DNA from: Patiria miniata
Lineage: Eukaryota > Echinodermata > Asteroidea > Valvatida > Asterinidae
Direction: 5' to 3'
DNA: 64,000 nucleotides
NCBI RefSeq assembly: GCF_015706575.1
Contig: NW_024037072.1
Location: forward strand, 1,741,001-1,805,000
The position numbers and the translations under genes are program-made. This document shows, piece by piece, positions 13,078 through 25,937 of this stretch (the stretch's first letter is position 1; every line of letters begins with the position of its first letter). The notes under the pieces are model-generated. The model saw only the letters and a list, made by a program, of their open reading frames with translations. It had not been told where the DNA came from and made no database searches.

Positions 13078-13083
13078 AATAAA
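13078..13083 (+). terminator. Polyadenylation signal of the CCK gene
   Basis: AATAAA lies 77 nt after the stop codon, giving a very short 3' UTR. It is the first such hexamer downstream. Confidence 0.7.
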
Positions 13084-14798
13084 ATTGATCTTAAATCGCT
13101 TAATGGAAGGCTTGATTTTTTATTTCACTGAAATTGCGTTATAGGGAAGGAACTTGTACTGTCATTTAACATGATGTACTCGTCTTTAGGGAAGTCTCAG
13201 ACATTAATAACGACGCTTTTCTTCATTCGTTTTTTTTTTAACTTTCGATGAATGAGATTGGGCAGACAATAATTATATTTTACGGCATTTTTGAATTGAT
13301 AATTGCTTTATTGAACAATGCAGGATCGACAAAAGAGGTCAGCTGGAAATGAAAATGCTCAGAAAACTGATTTTGATGGCTTACAATGTCATCATGATTA
13401 ACTTAAAGTAACCTAAAGAAAAAAACAGAGTTCGGATTTGTTTGACAAAACAGTTTTGACATTTTTGATGATTACATTCTTAGCGACATTTTAATTCACT
13501 TAAAAAATTCTTACAAAGAAGGCCTGTGGTATAAAAAATTTCGTCATTTTTATTGTCGGCCCAATATCATAGCTCCGCTTACCATAAACGAAGAACCTTC
13601 GCTTATATTGCAAACAGAAAATGTGCTGACGGAACGCGTACTTTATGGGTTAGCATCCGTATCATCTCTTAGAGCCAAATCCTCTCTGAGTGGTCCCCGT
13701 TTGCTTTTTCTCGGATTTGCAGCATTGCTGATGTTGCTTGTATCGTGACTTTGGGCGTGGTCCATGGGAACATGGCATAGGCTTATATATGGTTTATGGC
13801 TTCTGAATCAGCCATATGGTTGCGAAGTGCGATTTCTAAAGGTTACGTAACACTTTATTTTAAATGAAACTACATGTACAAAGACATGGTCACGTTGGCA
13901 GGCGAAATCTTTGAAAATTAATTTCTCCAATTTGGAAGACCGTATCTTCATGCAACTTTCAGAATTTATTTCCCCTATAATGATCCAAGTATGTGTTAAA
14001 AGTCGTTGTGATATGTTCATTACTTTTTGTTGAAATTGGAAAAAAAAAAGGCCTCGCTACGTGCAAATTGTAACACTGGCGTGCGCAATATCTATCAATC
14101 TTTTCAAGCCTCGCGAATATTAATGAGGTTCCTATCCATTACGGTGTGCGGTAAACAATTGGTAAAGGCCTCCTTCACGAGTTGTTAATTAACAAATATC
14201 ACCCTTTTTTGCCGGCTTCCATTGGTCGATACCGAGACCCACGCCATGTCACGCCCATTGACGCTAATGGATATGCTAATATGCCCGTCATCATTGTGTG
14301 CTGGGCCGAAATCGGCCAGCCGTAGCGCCTACGGCGCTTTGCTGAACAATGCATATGGGTTGGGTCTTTTGATCCTCTTCGAAATTTTCCATGGAGATGG
14401 TTCACGTTATAACACTAGCGTCCGCAAAAACAGATTAAGCTGAAATTCGGAATATACTTAGATGATATAAGTGTTCAACTACTCGTGAAATAACAACTGG
14501 GATAAATTCCTAGAAACTGGGATAAATACATACATTTGGAGAAGTTTTCGAACGATTTCTTCGAAACTTGAAGGTCAGCTTTGATAGTAACCAGTATTGA
14601 CGTTTCGGCATCGATGACGGTGATTTTTTTCACTGACATGAAGTTTAGAATTTTTTCTTCAGTTAAAATGTAACATTTCAATCATACCGAGCATACTTTC
14701 TGAGAAACACAACTTTCAAAATGCCATGTTTTCGGGGCGCATGAATTTCACTGCTCCGTTATAGCGGTTAGCAACCATATGGCTGGAATAGCGCCTCT

Positions 14799-14922
14799 TG
14801 AACAAAGACATTGACTAAATGGGAAGTCGGTAACATAGGGCTAGATAGCTCAGTTGGTGGAGCACCGGAACGGCAATCCGGAGGTCGCAGGTTCAAGCCC
14901 AGCTCAAGTCAATTTCTTTGTT
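14799..14922 (+). mobile_element. tRNA-like SINE head framed by inverted repeats
   Basis: 14838-14910 has a Pol III A box (TAGCTCAGTTGG), a perfect 5 bp anticodon stem (CCGGA/TCCGG) and a B box (GGTTCAAGCCC). The anticodon would be GGC, but the acceptor stem cannot pair and position 33 is C, so it is not a working tRNA. GAACAAAGACATTGACT at 14800-14816 is inverted at 14906-14922 with one mismatch. Confidence 0.6.
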
Positions 14923-16684
14923 CACCCTTAAAATAATTATAATGCACCTATTCAGTTTTCCCTCTGTGGTTTCTTTAAACGTTTTGATAATGTGCAGATA
15001 CGTACAGCCCGTAACTCAGTATTCTGTGCTTGCAGGTTTAGCGCATGATTTTTTTTTATGCAAATGCAAATCACAAGCGCAGACTTCTATGGTTAGCAGA
15101 GCTCTGAAATTGGTGTAGCGCAAACCTTGGACTCTATTAAATATGGAATATGGGTTGTATTGCGCATGCCCAAGTGAGGACAATTTGGACAGTGACAGGT
15201 GACAAAGAGATTAGATTTCGTAGTCTGAATTTCAATATGACACCAGATCGTATTCGATAACTGCTTCTTTTTTCTTGACAGTTTATTGTGACGTATTTAC
15301 ATGACGTCACAACAACTCATAAGAGTATGTATCTTTGTCAGATTTCCTTTAAAAAAAATCTCAGACAGTAAAAGTGAACTTCGTATTTCTGAAAATCGCA
15401 CACAGCACCAAGGAATTATTTTGGCTTTTGCACTGCAAAATGATTGCTCTGATTGTTGCAATGGAAATAGTGATGTTATAAAGAAATTATTTAATTAAAT
15501 CTGTGTACACAATTATTTTCCAAATTCAGCTTTTTGTGCGACTCCGCTTTATCGATCATTTGAAAAAAAATTTGTCAACCACTTCAAATCTCATAAAATA
15601 TTTTACTTATTTAAGGATTTTACAGTTTAAAACTTTTAGTTAGGTACTTTGCTTTCTCTAATTAAGGTACAAATTTGCATTGTGTATTATTGTAAATTTA
15701 CTGTATTTTAAATTGAATTTTATGTAGAAAGGTTTCAGTTAGAGTTCATAATTATGTTCAAGATACTTGCCTGTGAGGAGTTTAGTTTAAGCTGAGTAAC
15801 ATATGCTGCGTTTGCGTAGAAAAAAAACATATCCATGTAAAGTAGTGGCTTGTAGACGTTTTGCATAAATGGTCTTGATTATCAGAAGCTTTTTAAGCAA
15901 TAGAGCTTAGTCTAACTTTAAAAAAGATAGCTTGCACATAAAGCACATGTCATAGTGACTGTGGCTGGTTATTTTCTGGAGCTACCGTTCAGTCGTAGTG
16001 TCACAATGTTACCCATAAAGCTTGGGAAAGAATGAGCTGTACATAGCTTTATGCTTGCTTGCACTTACACGATTGACTGTATTGTCTGGGGAGACATAGT
16101 GGTAAAAAATATATCATTTGTAACAAAAAACAAGTGTAAAACCTAATAACGTCACACCATGTTACCGCGTTGCATTGTGGGAGCAAGGTATATACCCTTT
16201 TATATATATCTCCATGCTGGTATAGAAAGAAGATCGCTAATTTATAGAGTGCTTGGTTTCTATCTTTAAAAAGGCCATCGTTGCCCTTTTTGTTGGAAAA
16301 TTGATACAAAGACGCGGTCTTCAATTCACACGATGATTTCAAAGTAAATAAAAGAAAAAAGAGAGAGAGTTATTTAACATTTCAACGTTGTACATTACGA
16401 GCATACTTTGTATGCTCATATAGTAAGTATATAGTCCTCACCTAGTCCCCATAACGCAAAGCGGTTTCAATACGACTCCATTACGTCTCTTGTCTATTCT
16501 TGCAAGTTTATTTATAAATCCTAGACGTTAAGATGACAAGCAAATTGTTTTGTTTTTGTTTTTTGCGTTAGATTTACATTGTATTGTTACGATTCTAGTA
16601 TTTTAATTTTTATCCCCCTATTTTGCAGCCAGTCTCGTGCCAAACGTGGTTAAGTTGCTGTGGCGGTGGGTCTCTATCAATAAG

Positions 16685-16842
16685 ATGAATCAAATTTAGT
16701 CTTGGCAATATTGGCAGCGCTACCCAGGAAATTCCGGGCATAACCTCACACGCGTGCATTAGCTTGAATACAGCACGCGTGAGGTTTGTTCGGAATTTCC
16801 TGGGTAGCGCTGCCAATATTGCCAATACTGGATTTGATTCAT
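16685..16842. mobile_element. Foldback element, 158 bp
   Basis: The outer arms begin ATGAATCAAAT and end ATTTGATTCAT. They continue through matching GGCAATATTGGCAGCGC and CCTCACACGCGTGC blocks to a loop of only about 10 bp. Almost the whole element is a hairpin. No clear target duplication. Confidence 0.8.
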
Positions 16843-19167
16843 ATTTTTGAAAGAGAACTCGCTTGTCTCGGACCGGCTGTATAACTCTAAGGGGAATAAA
16901 AACAAAACAAAACAAATCCAGTTTCGGGCCAATACTAAGTATTGCTCAGTTTACTGTTAAATATTTGAAGAATGTTGTATGAATAAGAAACCTATACACA
17001 ATACAAAGCACGAGCGATATCAGTCAATTAAACGCAATCTATTCATGAAGCCTTTCGTCGGAGTCTTTTATTATTGTTTCCCCCTAAATAAATATTTTCA
17101 AGCACTGTGATTGACAAACGCCTCTTATGAAATTGATTTTACAAACGTGTTCACTTAAACTTATCACCAGCTGGGAAAATAACTCATTTGAACCGAAATA
17201 TTTTGCAAAAATGCTTTGTACAATATTACCCCAAGTCACAGCGCATTTTGATGAATTCGAATAAATTTATGGAGGGCCTGTTTATTATTTGCTATGGATC
17301 ATTTCTCCTTTATCATACACAGATGTGGTTCTGTGGCTAGGAGGAAAGGCGATCTCTCCAGTATCATCCCTCACATCTATTGATAATCCCAGCAAAATGT
17401 TGACCTTTTTAGCAAAAGAAATTTCTTTAGATTAGGCCTTTGTTGTGCGAGAGGCGAAATTATCCACATTTGTCTGGACATTTCTGAGTATAAACTCATC
17501 GCGATTCGTATTTTTCCAGTTATTTTGCAAAGCATCCTTAGATTGTCCGAATTTTCAGTCTTAAACTGCGTCCGATAACGTATAGGTTTCACCCAAGACT
17601 GAATTTAATATTCAAGGTAACGCCCTTCCGCCAAACCTGCACATCTTGACATATTCGTCATCGGTATAAATCAACGACATCAACGTCTTGGGCTTCATCA
17701 TTCTTTTCACGAGGACATTTTCTTCTTGGAGGCGGTTTTATGACGCTGCCGAGTATGATAAACTTGCATTGGTTTCCTGTAGTTTCAATATAAGATCGTG
17801 ATTCAGCGGAGGATATTACACTTAGCCCTTTGAAATCTACCGGAGGGGTGGATTGATGACTTTTTACTCTCGGAAGTCATCGCTATTACCAGGGACATAA
17901 TATAGTTCTTTTACAAGATTAAAAACCCTCAGTGTCCTTTCCTTGCCAAAAAGTTGACATTTGTCAAGACAAAACCGAATGAAAAGAAGTACGGTATACG
18001 TCACACACATCGCGCCATTCCCAGCCGCGCTGATGCCTTTCTGTTGTGTCTTGAGGCGTGCTCTCGAACAAAAACCTTATGCACGTCAGCTGCTTCTGTG
18101 TAAAGTAACTGATCATTCGTTTGGGCCATGGTCGTGAAATTCAGGGTCGTTTATACATCTTGGGATATCATAATCTAATAAATTATGGATAATCAAATAA
18201 TCGTAGTTTTGTTTTATAGCCGTTGCTATCATTTTCGGAGATGAACACGATGCTACACAAGAAATTTGATTCTTGAGACATCGGTGAGAAGTAAATATCC
18301 AAGCAAACACTACCTCGATGTTTAAACACAAAATCATTCCCGGTACACTATAAATAGCTAAACAAAAAATCTGATTTTTTTCTCGCTCTCAAAATGTGAA
18401 CAAGAAAGGTATACCTCAAAACGTAAACAAGAAATACACAGTTGCATCTGGAGGTGAAGGACGACGCATTTTGATATCTTTTGGGGAATCACAAGGATTT
18501 ATTCACGTACCGAAAGAAAGAAAATCCTCAAAACAAAAACAAGACAGATATATTTTTTTCTCATCGAAAACTGTAATGTTTCAATAAATGTTCAATATGC
18601 AAGCTCAGTTGTCAAAGTGCTCTTCCAAAGCTTTTAAGTTTGTATTTAAAAAAGGAAACATTTGGCAGAGAGTTAGCAGCCAATGAGCTCACAATATATT
18701 GTAAATTAATACTGAGCGTACTCGATTGTTCTTTCTCGAGTCATTTTAATGGCCGCATTGTTTTACTTAAAAGAAGCATTATGGTTGGGAGGACTCTACA
18801 GACATTCTTCATAGTGACAGTGTCTCAAGTGTTCCTGAGAGGTTGATTAGGCGGAGTAAAGCGAGAAAGTGGCCCTTACGGGAATATATAACATTTGCAA
18901 ACATCAAAAAACCAAACTGCCAAATTATTACAGTATGAAAATGGACTGTTAGTGAATGACAGTCTAAATCATCCTGTAAAATCATGGCACCTGGCGTGCT
19001 GATAGTTTTAAAAAAGTGGCATTTTTGTATCAATTTCCAATGCTGAGTCGTCCGACCAGCGTTGGAAAAAAAACTGGCTTTTTGTAAAAAAAACTGGCTA
19101 ACCATATTTAGTTAGTCTGAATTTTGTTTGCAATCGATTACACATCTATGAACGGGTATACAAGCCT

Positions 19168-19251
19168 TCTAGACTGGTTCCCTGACCTTACAATTCCCCG
19201 AGGTCTATAATGGCTCCATTTCAGTTTAAGTTGGGTCAGGGAACCAGACTT
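19168..19251. mobile_element. Miniature inverted-repeat element, about 80 bp
   Basis: AGACTGGTTCCCTGACC on the left is inverted on the right as GGTCAGGGAACCAGACT, with one mismatch. Related ends (GGGAACCAGACTA, GGGAACCAGTCTACT) occur at 60574-60587 and about 63892, so this is a small family in the window. Confidence 0.65.
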
Positions 19252-19253
19252 CG

Positions 19254-19341
19254 AGAAAATGATTGTTTTTCTTGGTTTTTCGAGCATCTACGAACATGAA
19301 AATGATTGTTTTTCTTGGTTTTTCCAGCATCTACGAACACA
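19254..19341 (+). repeat. 43 bp tandem duplication
   Basis: Two almost identical units beginning GAAAATGATTGTTTTTC and running through GCATCTACGAACA lie head to tail immediately right of the small inverted-repeat element. Confidence 0.85.
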
Positions 19342-21194
19342 AAACTTCAAACAAGTCCATGTAACAATTATTTGCTATAAACTACTAATCCCCAAATCCA
19401 TCCATTTCTGAACGTTACACCAAAAGGAAATGTTGCATATTCCTATAGCTTTTACAATCTGCATTAATCATGTTCCTCCAACGCCTGTGTTGTTTAAGCG
19501 ATCTCGCCTTCACCATGTGTTCGTTTGTCTGTCTGTTGACTATCTGTAGATTTGCCCTTCTGTTTGTTCTGTCCCCCACACTTTTTTCACCTTCACTCCG
19601 TGCTGTTAATCTTATAGAAACGCAGAATTTGCAAATGAGAAAAATGCCTTAAATCATCAGGTGTATTCTGCCCCATCCTTCCTCCATCCAAATCAATTAA
19701 GCTTCAGTCTTCGTCAGGCTGTTGAATAATCAACGTCTATGCCTTTGAACAGTTAAGCCGACACTTAGTGGGCTCCCGGGAGAGAAAAGGGATCCTCCTT
19801 TTCGCGGATGTGATTGAAAATCCACATCGCTGCCGGCATTTGTCCACATTAATCAAGTCATGAGTGACTCTAATAAAAGTTCTGCCGATTTTCAGGAAGC
19901 GTTTTGGTCCATATCAAAAGAAACGGAATTTAATGGAAAGGTGCTCGCTCACTTGTTTTCTTTGTACTATTTCCATCAAGTAATTATGTCAGCAAGGAGG
20001 CAATGCAAATGAACCATTCTTGGAACCCTTTCCAGTGTCATACGGAGGCAAATGGCGATGTTGACTCGAACTTGAAGTGCACCGGCTTATCTGTGTTGTA
20101 CCAAAAGATCGTTCTGTGTTTGCACTTTGAATCCGATTTAGATTGACAGATTTAGAGAACAAAATGTGACATACTTATAGAAAGCCTTTTGCAACACGGG
20201 AGTAGGGGGGGGGGGGCTTCTGGCACATTAATCACTGTACAGTCATTCTCTATTTTAGCTCACGATTTTGATGAAAAACGGGGGAATGATGCTGGATTTG
20301 GACACCATCATTGCCATGGAAACCGCGATAATTATAGTCCAAGAGCTGCAACATTTAGACCTACGTCCGGGTTACCGTCTAGAGACAATTCTGACTGAAT
20401 CTTGAGTCATTTTGAGTGTCTGCTAGTTTTTAGGTTGTCAGCGTTGTTGTTCTCATCGAATGCTTCCATCGGCCTCTTCCTATATTCCTCTCTATGTTCA
20501 TAATTGCTTTGACGTGCTTTGACAGAGAGGTGTTTTTCTCCAAGAAATGCATTATCCATTGCATTGCATTGTATTATATAATTTTTTTTTAAATATATAT
20601 CAGACAAATACGAACCTGAATGCAGAATACAGACAACCGCATGTTTACTGATCGATGAAACTGCGTCCTTGATACTTGATTCGACGAAATTGAATGAAGT
20701 TAACGTTCTTTTGAATTGGATGAACGTATTTGTGGAGAAAATGCTAACCTAATGAAACCGAATGACTCCTTTTGATGATCAAATGCTGATGTAAGCCACT
20801 ATTCAATTTCCAATAAAGATTGGATGGGCCGGGGTATTACATTGAAGGAACTCTTGTTAAAAATATTGGGCAAACCTTAACATGTTATATATATTTCGCA
20901 AAGGAAAATTCAATGTCAATCTTAAATCCTAGGATCGGTATTTAAATCTTATGCACTCGGAATAGGGCAGGCCTTCACTGACCTTGTTGCGTCATGTTCT
21001 AGTATTGAATGCGGCCGTTATCTGACTTTTCGCTGGTACCCATCGCCCAAACCTTACCAGAAGCAATGGTTATTGCTTTTACAAAAAAGAAATCGTGAAC
21101 GGATATGATGCTTCGCCAAGCATTGCGGGTATAAGCTAACCGTCATGACCAATGCATGTCGGTGTGTGCGTGTGTGTGTTTACCTGGGTCACTG

Positions 21195-21400
21195 GTAACG
21201 GATAGAGAGGCGTAGCAATTACTTTTTCTGCCACCAACTAGTCAATTACCATAATGCGCATGCGTCAATTGGTAGCGGAATAGGTCTCTGACTAAAACTT
21301 CCTTTTTAAAATACAACTTCCAGAGCCATGAATGAGAGGAAAAAGGTGAATTTGTCAATAATCAGGACTTGATTTGTCACAATTTAGGGAAGAAAATTAA
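21195..21400 (+). repeat. Dispersed repeat that carries an empty MITE site
   Basis: It matches the DNA on both sides of the MITE at 37945-38260. Shared landmarks are GTCAATTACCATAA, GCGTCA(A/G)TTGGTA and CACAATTTAGG. At 21252-21254 the single TAA stands where 37945-38260 has an insertion between two TAA copies. Confidence 0.75.
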
Positions 21401-23502
21401 GAATTTAAAACCACAGATCCGTAGAATATTAGCTATAAGAACTTATGCTGATTCAGGTGACATATTTAATTGTTCACGTGATATGTTTTTACGCATGCGT
21501 ATTATGGTAAATATCTGTACAGTGATGCACACACACAAAATTAAAATTGCAGGCGGGTAAGGGCAAAATCCATCCTCGTTCCCAGGGTCTACTTCAACCT
21601 CGAGACAAATAGTACACCCTGAGAGGGCAACTTGCTTCATGTATTCTGATTCCATCCCACAATGGCGAGTAATGGTTTTATATCCTGTATTCACTGATTT
21701 GATTTCTGGCGTGTATTGCGTGTTTTAACGTTCAATGTGAATGATTAATCCTCTCCTAAAGCTATTCTCCCTTTTCAACTGCTCGTTGTCATATTCAGTG
21801 TAATTCTGAATTTTGGATGGGTAAGATTATCACATTGGAACTTTGGAAAAAAATCGTGTGTTTGTAGATCTGATGCTTCGACGAGTTGCTTCAGTCTGTA
21901 CCCTAGACACTGCATTAAAAACACACGAATAATTGACCGACAGGTGCCAGTGCAAGAGAGCAACTAGTGGGAGCGCATGTTCGAGTCCATTTTGATGAGG
22001 TTGAGGCGAATGTTGACCTGCGCATAATAAAGCGTCGCCGGGGAATCGTTCAGTTAAGGAACCACGTCGTAACATGTCAGTGTAGTGTTGTGTTTAAATG
22101 AGGGGGGGGGGGGAGACGGTTTATGCTGCATTTTAGTCTGAACACAAACTCAAAAATCACGATTTTTTTTTGACCACCATTAAAAGTCTGATACTGGCCA
22201 GTGCGTCAATTGTCAGGTTTACCTATAACGTAGGGGTAAAGCTATTTAAATATAAATCGAATTCATGCTTGTGTGTATTGCATAAACGTCTCCGTTCTGC
22301 GTGTATGCTTGTAAGCTCGACCTCTACCCCAACCCCTAACCCGTGTGTTATGAGGTCAGTCTCCGGTCTAGCTGCATTGATGCTAGCATCAATGCTCGAG
22401 ACTTTCAAATTATTTTCTTTTTAAAATAGATAGCTACATCAACATCCCTCCCACTTATTCTCTTGGTTCCCTGCCTATACAGTTTAACCCTCTGTGTTGA
22501 ACACGTAGAAGCAATTTCTTATAGCAACATTTAAAAAAAAATGCGTGCCTTTTGAAATAACGAGCTCTAAGAGTATTCCTACGTAAATACTCCTACGCTT
22601 ATTGCGTAAATGGATCCTTTTCATTGTAGTCTTTGGGGCGAGTGCTTTAGTTCCACAGTAATACATATTGCCTCGAAGATGGCTGCCGAATGCTGATGGT
22701 CTTTATGCAGCCCACGCCCTCTGGTTACTTTGGATGCAATGTTCACATCCGAATTATTATCACACAGAGGAAGCCTTAAATTCTTGTCATGTACACTGAA
22801 AATTGCCTGGGTTAATTTTACCAAAGAAAGGGTTTAAACTGGAACTACCCAAACTTGGGTTGTTCTATAACCAATTGCTTGGGTTATAATTTATGATAAA
22901 TTCAACCAAAATTTGTAGTCATACAAGACCAAATAAAATTTGACCAGACAAAAATTCTGGATCCACCCTGCTAGCCCCCCCCCCCCCCAAAAAAATATAG
23001 GCTCTAGAACCGCGCCTGATAAGTAGATGAACGACCGCAATATAGGTTGGTTTCCCTAGTTATCACAAATCGTGTGTTTAATTGGCAAAGGCGTTAGTAA
23101 TTAAATCAGGGACAGCGCAGTTCTACCCTCAAAGTTAACATTTCCTAAGCACCGCATAAGCAGACATTGTAATGTCATTAAAACTGTCAGGATCTGATAT
23201 CGTTACTAATCTAATAGTGACGTCGCGGTTTGGTCATGTATGCAGCAAAAATACTCTCCTCGTGCGTTTCGTGTGCTTTCTTTCACCCTTTTTGAACTAA
23301 TTGGACACTGTCTTTTTTATCGTTGAAACGAGTCTGGGCTCCAAACTGAGCTTCCGAGGTAAATATTATGAGAATGTGCACATGTGCAGGGTGAGTCAAA
23401 ATAAAAAGTGACCTGGACTAAAGATTTGTTTTTCTTAAAAAGAAATCAAATTTGATACACCAATGAAGTACCGGTATGTCTTAAAAGAGCATGTTCTTCC
23501 AC

Positions 23503-23700
23503 CAGTGTTGTAGTCGAGTAATGTTTTCCGAGTACCGAGTACTGCCGAGTACTGCCGAGTACTTAGGTTACCGAGTACGAGTACGAGTACTTGTACTTCC
23601 GAGTACAAGTTAAGGTCCCGAGTATGAGGACTTGTTCTTCCGAGTACGAGTACGAGTACGAGTATTTGTATTCCGAGTACGAGTTCGAGTTCGAGACTAA
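23503..23700 (+). repeat. Degenerate GAGTAC array
   Basis: Begins CAGTGTTGTAGTCGAGT and then runs through many GAGTAC and GAGTACTGCC units. The opening resembles hAT-type ends, and the 34.8-36.0 kb array closes with the inverted form (TCATTACAACACTT). The plus-strand frame rich in EYEYEY here is only the translated repeat. Confidence 0.7.
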
Positions 23701-23845
23701 CGTGGGAATAAAGTATGCAACTTACTTGAAATTTTCACAGTTCAAACTCACCATGTGTAGTGTATTGGTAACCCTAACGCACTTTTCAGCTAAGCAGTCA
23801 TTAATGGGTGACCAACCAACTATCAATACCTAAATACAATGTACT

Positions 23846-24040
23846 GTTGTGTGGTTCTGAAAAGAACCGGTTGGTTGTGAACTCGACGTTTCGATCATAT
23901 GCTCTGACCGTCTTCAGGAGAGCAAAGAAGGGGAACAACTATCAGAACCACACATCTTCCTCAAAAGAGATTCTTTCACATGATGTTACCGTAAACCCTG
24001 ACTAGTTTATACTAGCGCCATGCAAAGTTTCAAATCTTAT
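23846..24040 (+). repeat. Dispersed repeat fragment, second copy
   Basis: GTGTGGTTCTGA at the left is inverted as TCAGAACCACAC near 23941-23952. It shares blocks with 2260-2400. Family unknown. Confidence 0.55.
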
Positions 24041-24718
24041 CAAATAATGTTAGTTTAAAACCGTGATGAAAACATCATAAAAACATATACATGAGCTCAT
24101 TTTGACAAAACTACAAGAGTTTAAAATTTTCAATACAAAATCTATCGACTTATCTGAAAACAATCAGGTTTAACAGTGTCAATTGTATTACAAAACTCCA
24201 GAATATGGAAGATTTGAGAATTGAACTTCATTATTTTATGCTATGGAAGCAATAGACCTTTATCATGCTGCCACCATTTCAGTCATGTTCCCTATATCCA
24301 ATAACAGTACTGAATGATAATGTTTTTTGTGCAAAAAGGAACCAGACTATTTTTCCTTCCATCCTCGCTTTGGTTACGTTTATTTGAATGGGAAAAACCC
24401 AAGATGGCCGCAACATGATGATGGTCTATGGAAGCCGCCGTGTATGCACTGCTATTTTTGTTGTCTCAAGAAAGAGCTACTTTACTTTGAATCTGATTGA
24501 AACCAAACTAAGAACATGTCTGATCATGGATTTGGAAATTAATTGGATCAGACGGCTCGTCGTAAATGTCAACAGGCTTTGGGCTTTATGTGTTGAACAC
24601 TGAACTCTAAGGTTACTGCGAGAATGAAATACAGATACGACGGCATTAGTCTCGTGCAGTGTTATGGTGTAACTTTACAAAACCAACACAACAGTATATA
24701 TCCTGGATGGAGTACCAC

Positions 24719-24790
24719 GTAAGTGTATAAGGAAAACCATAAGGAAATAAGGTAAGTGTATAAGGAAAATCATAAGGAAAACCATACGTT
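24719..24790 (+). repeat. Short tandem duplication, TAAGTGTATAAGGAAAA
   Basis: Two units starting TAAGTGTATAAGGAAAA and continuing with CATAAGGAAA words. Non-coding. Confidence 0.7.
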
Positions 24791-25749
24791 TTTTCCCGTG
24801 GGTCTATAATTCATCCTTTAATATATGCATACGAAGAACATACACCTCTATTTAATTCAGTTTTGAGATTATAAGCGTCTCGTGTGGCAGTTTGCTTTAT
24901 TTTGCCAATGATCAGTTTAATTAGAAATTAGACACTTGCGAAAAACCGCACGGAATAAGTAATGTATTTATTCATTTATTATTTTGTTATATATTTCTCA
25001 GTTCATTTTTATGTACAATTTCATAAAACCATGTTTGTTTTTAAAATATATCTTAATATTGATACCTTCTCTGTTAAACCCCGAAAATAATAGTTTCCTA
25101 GCAATTAAAAAAGTTACTCACTTTTGATTGTGATATCGAGCGAAATAATCCACCGACGTTTAGTTATTGAATTATTTCTTTACAAAATACGAATTATTCG
25201 AGGCCAGACAATAATTCGGCTTTCGAAGGTAGGCTTCATTTATTTATTTGATTTATTGATTGATTTCTTCTTTATACTGGGTGGCACATTCAGTCCTTTT
25301 ATCAGAACTGATCTCCCATTCATATTTTGTTTGCAAACTATAAGCCTTTTTTTTCAAAAGGTTGCAGACGACAAAAATCGGAAAAAGGTAGTTCTTCGTA
25401 AAAACAAAACGTACAAATTGAAATTTCGTTAGGAGAAAAAAAATCGTATTTTGAAGATCACGGGACGTGCATCTTTAATGTTTATTTAATTGGAATAAAT
25501 ATATCATGTGTAAATTACATGTCCATGACAGTGCAGTGCGAAGAATATGATTTTTTTGCTCAACATTATTCCAGCATGACTTCAACACTCCTCCGATAGG
25601 TGTCAATAGAAAGCTGCGAGAAAGTGACAGCACCACGCGCGGGAAGAGACGAAAACCCTCTCCCGCGCTCCCGACTCTAAAATTGGGTTAAATTCTAAAT
25701 ACCAGCAGTTGCAATCACAAGACACTGTAGTATGACAGCTCGTTTTAGC

Positions 25750-25937
25750 TTACTGCGGGGACGTTCGGTATAGTGCAACACCCTGAAGCAGATGTTGCCT
25801 TGCATCGGCTGCGGGCGTGACACGGACTACTGAACCATCCTGCGGCGGGCAAGGTGTTGGAGTTGCGCTGAAAACTGCGAGAGCAAAACCATCCCCTGTA
25901 AAAAGGTCGGTACTAAGAACTGTATTTATTGGCTGAC
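25750..25937 (-). CDS. Unrecognised frame resembling a terminal exon
   Basis: The frame runs from a good acceptor (TTTCTTTTTCTCTGTCAG, just upstream on the minus strand) to a TAA at 25750-25752. It includes FTGDGFALAVFSATPTPC and ends ALYRTSPQ. It is more GC- and CpG-rich than its surroundings, which is unlike most chance frames here. I recognise no domain, and I found no matching upstream exon between here and WDR86. It could be the last exon of an unseen gene, a pseudogene fragment or chance. Confidence 0.18.

Noticed and set aside
14838-14910. Functional tRNA-Ala (GGC)
   Set aside because: A and B boxes and the anticodon stem are good, but the acceptor stem does not pair and position 33 is C. 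Better read as a SINE head.
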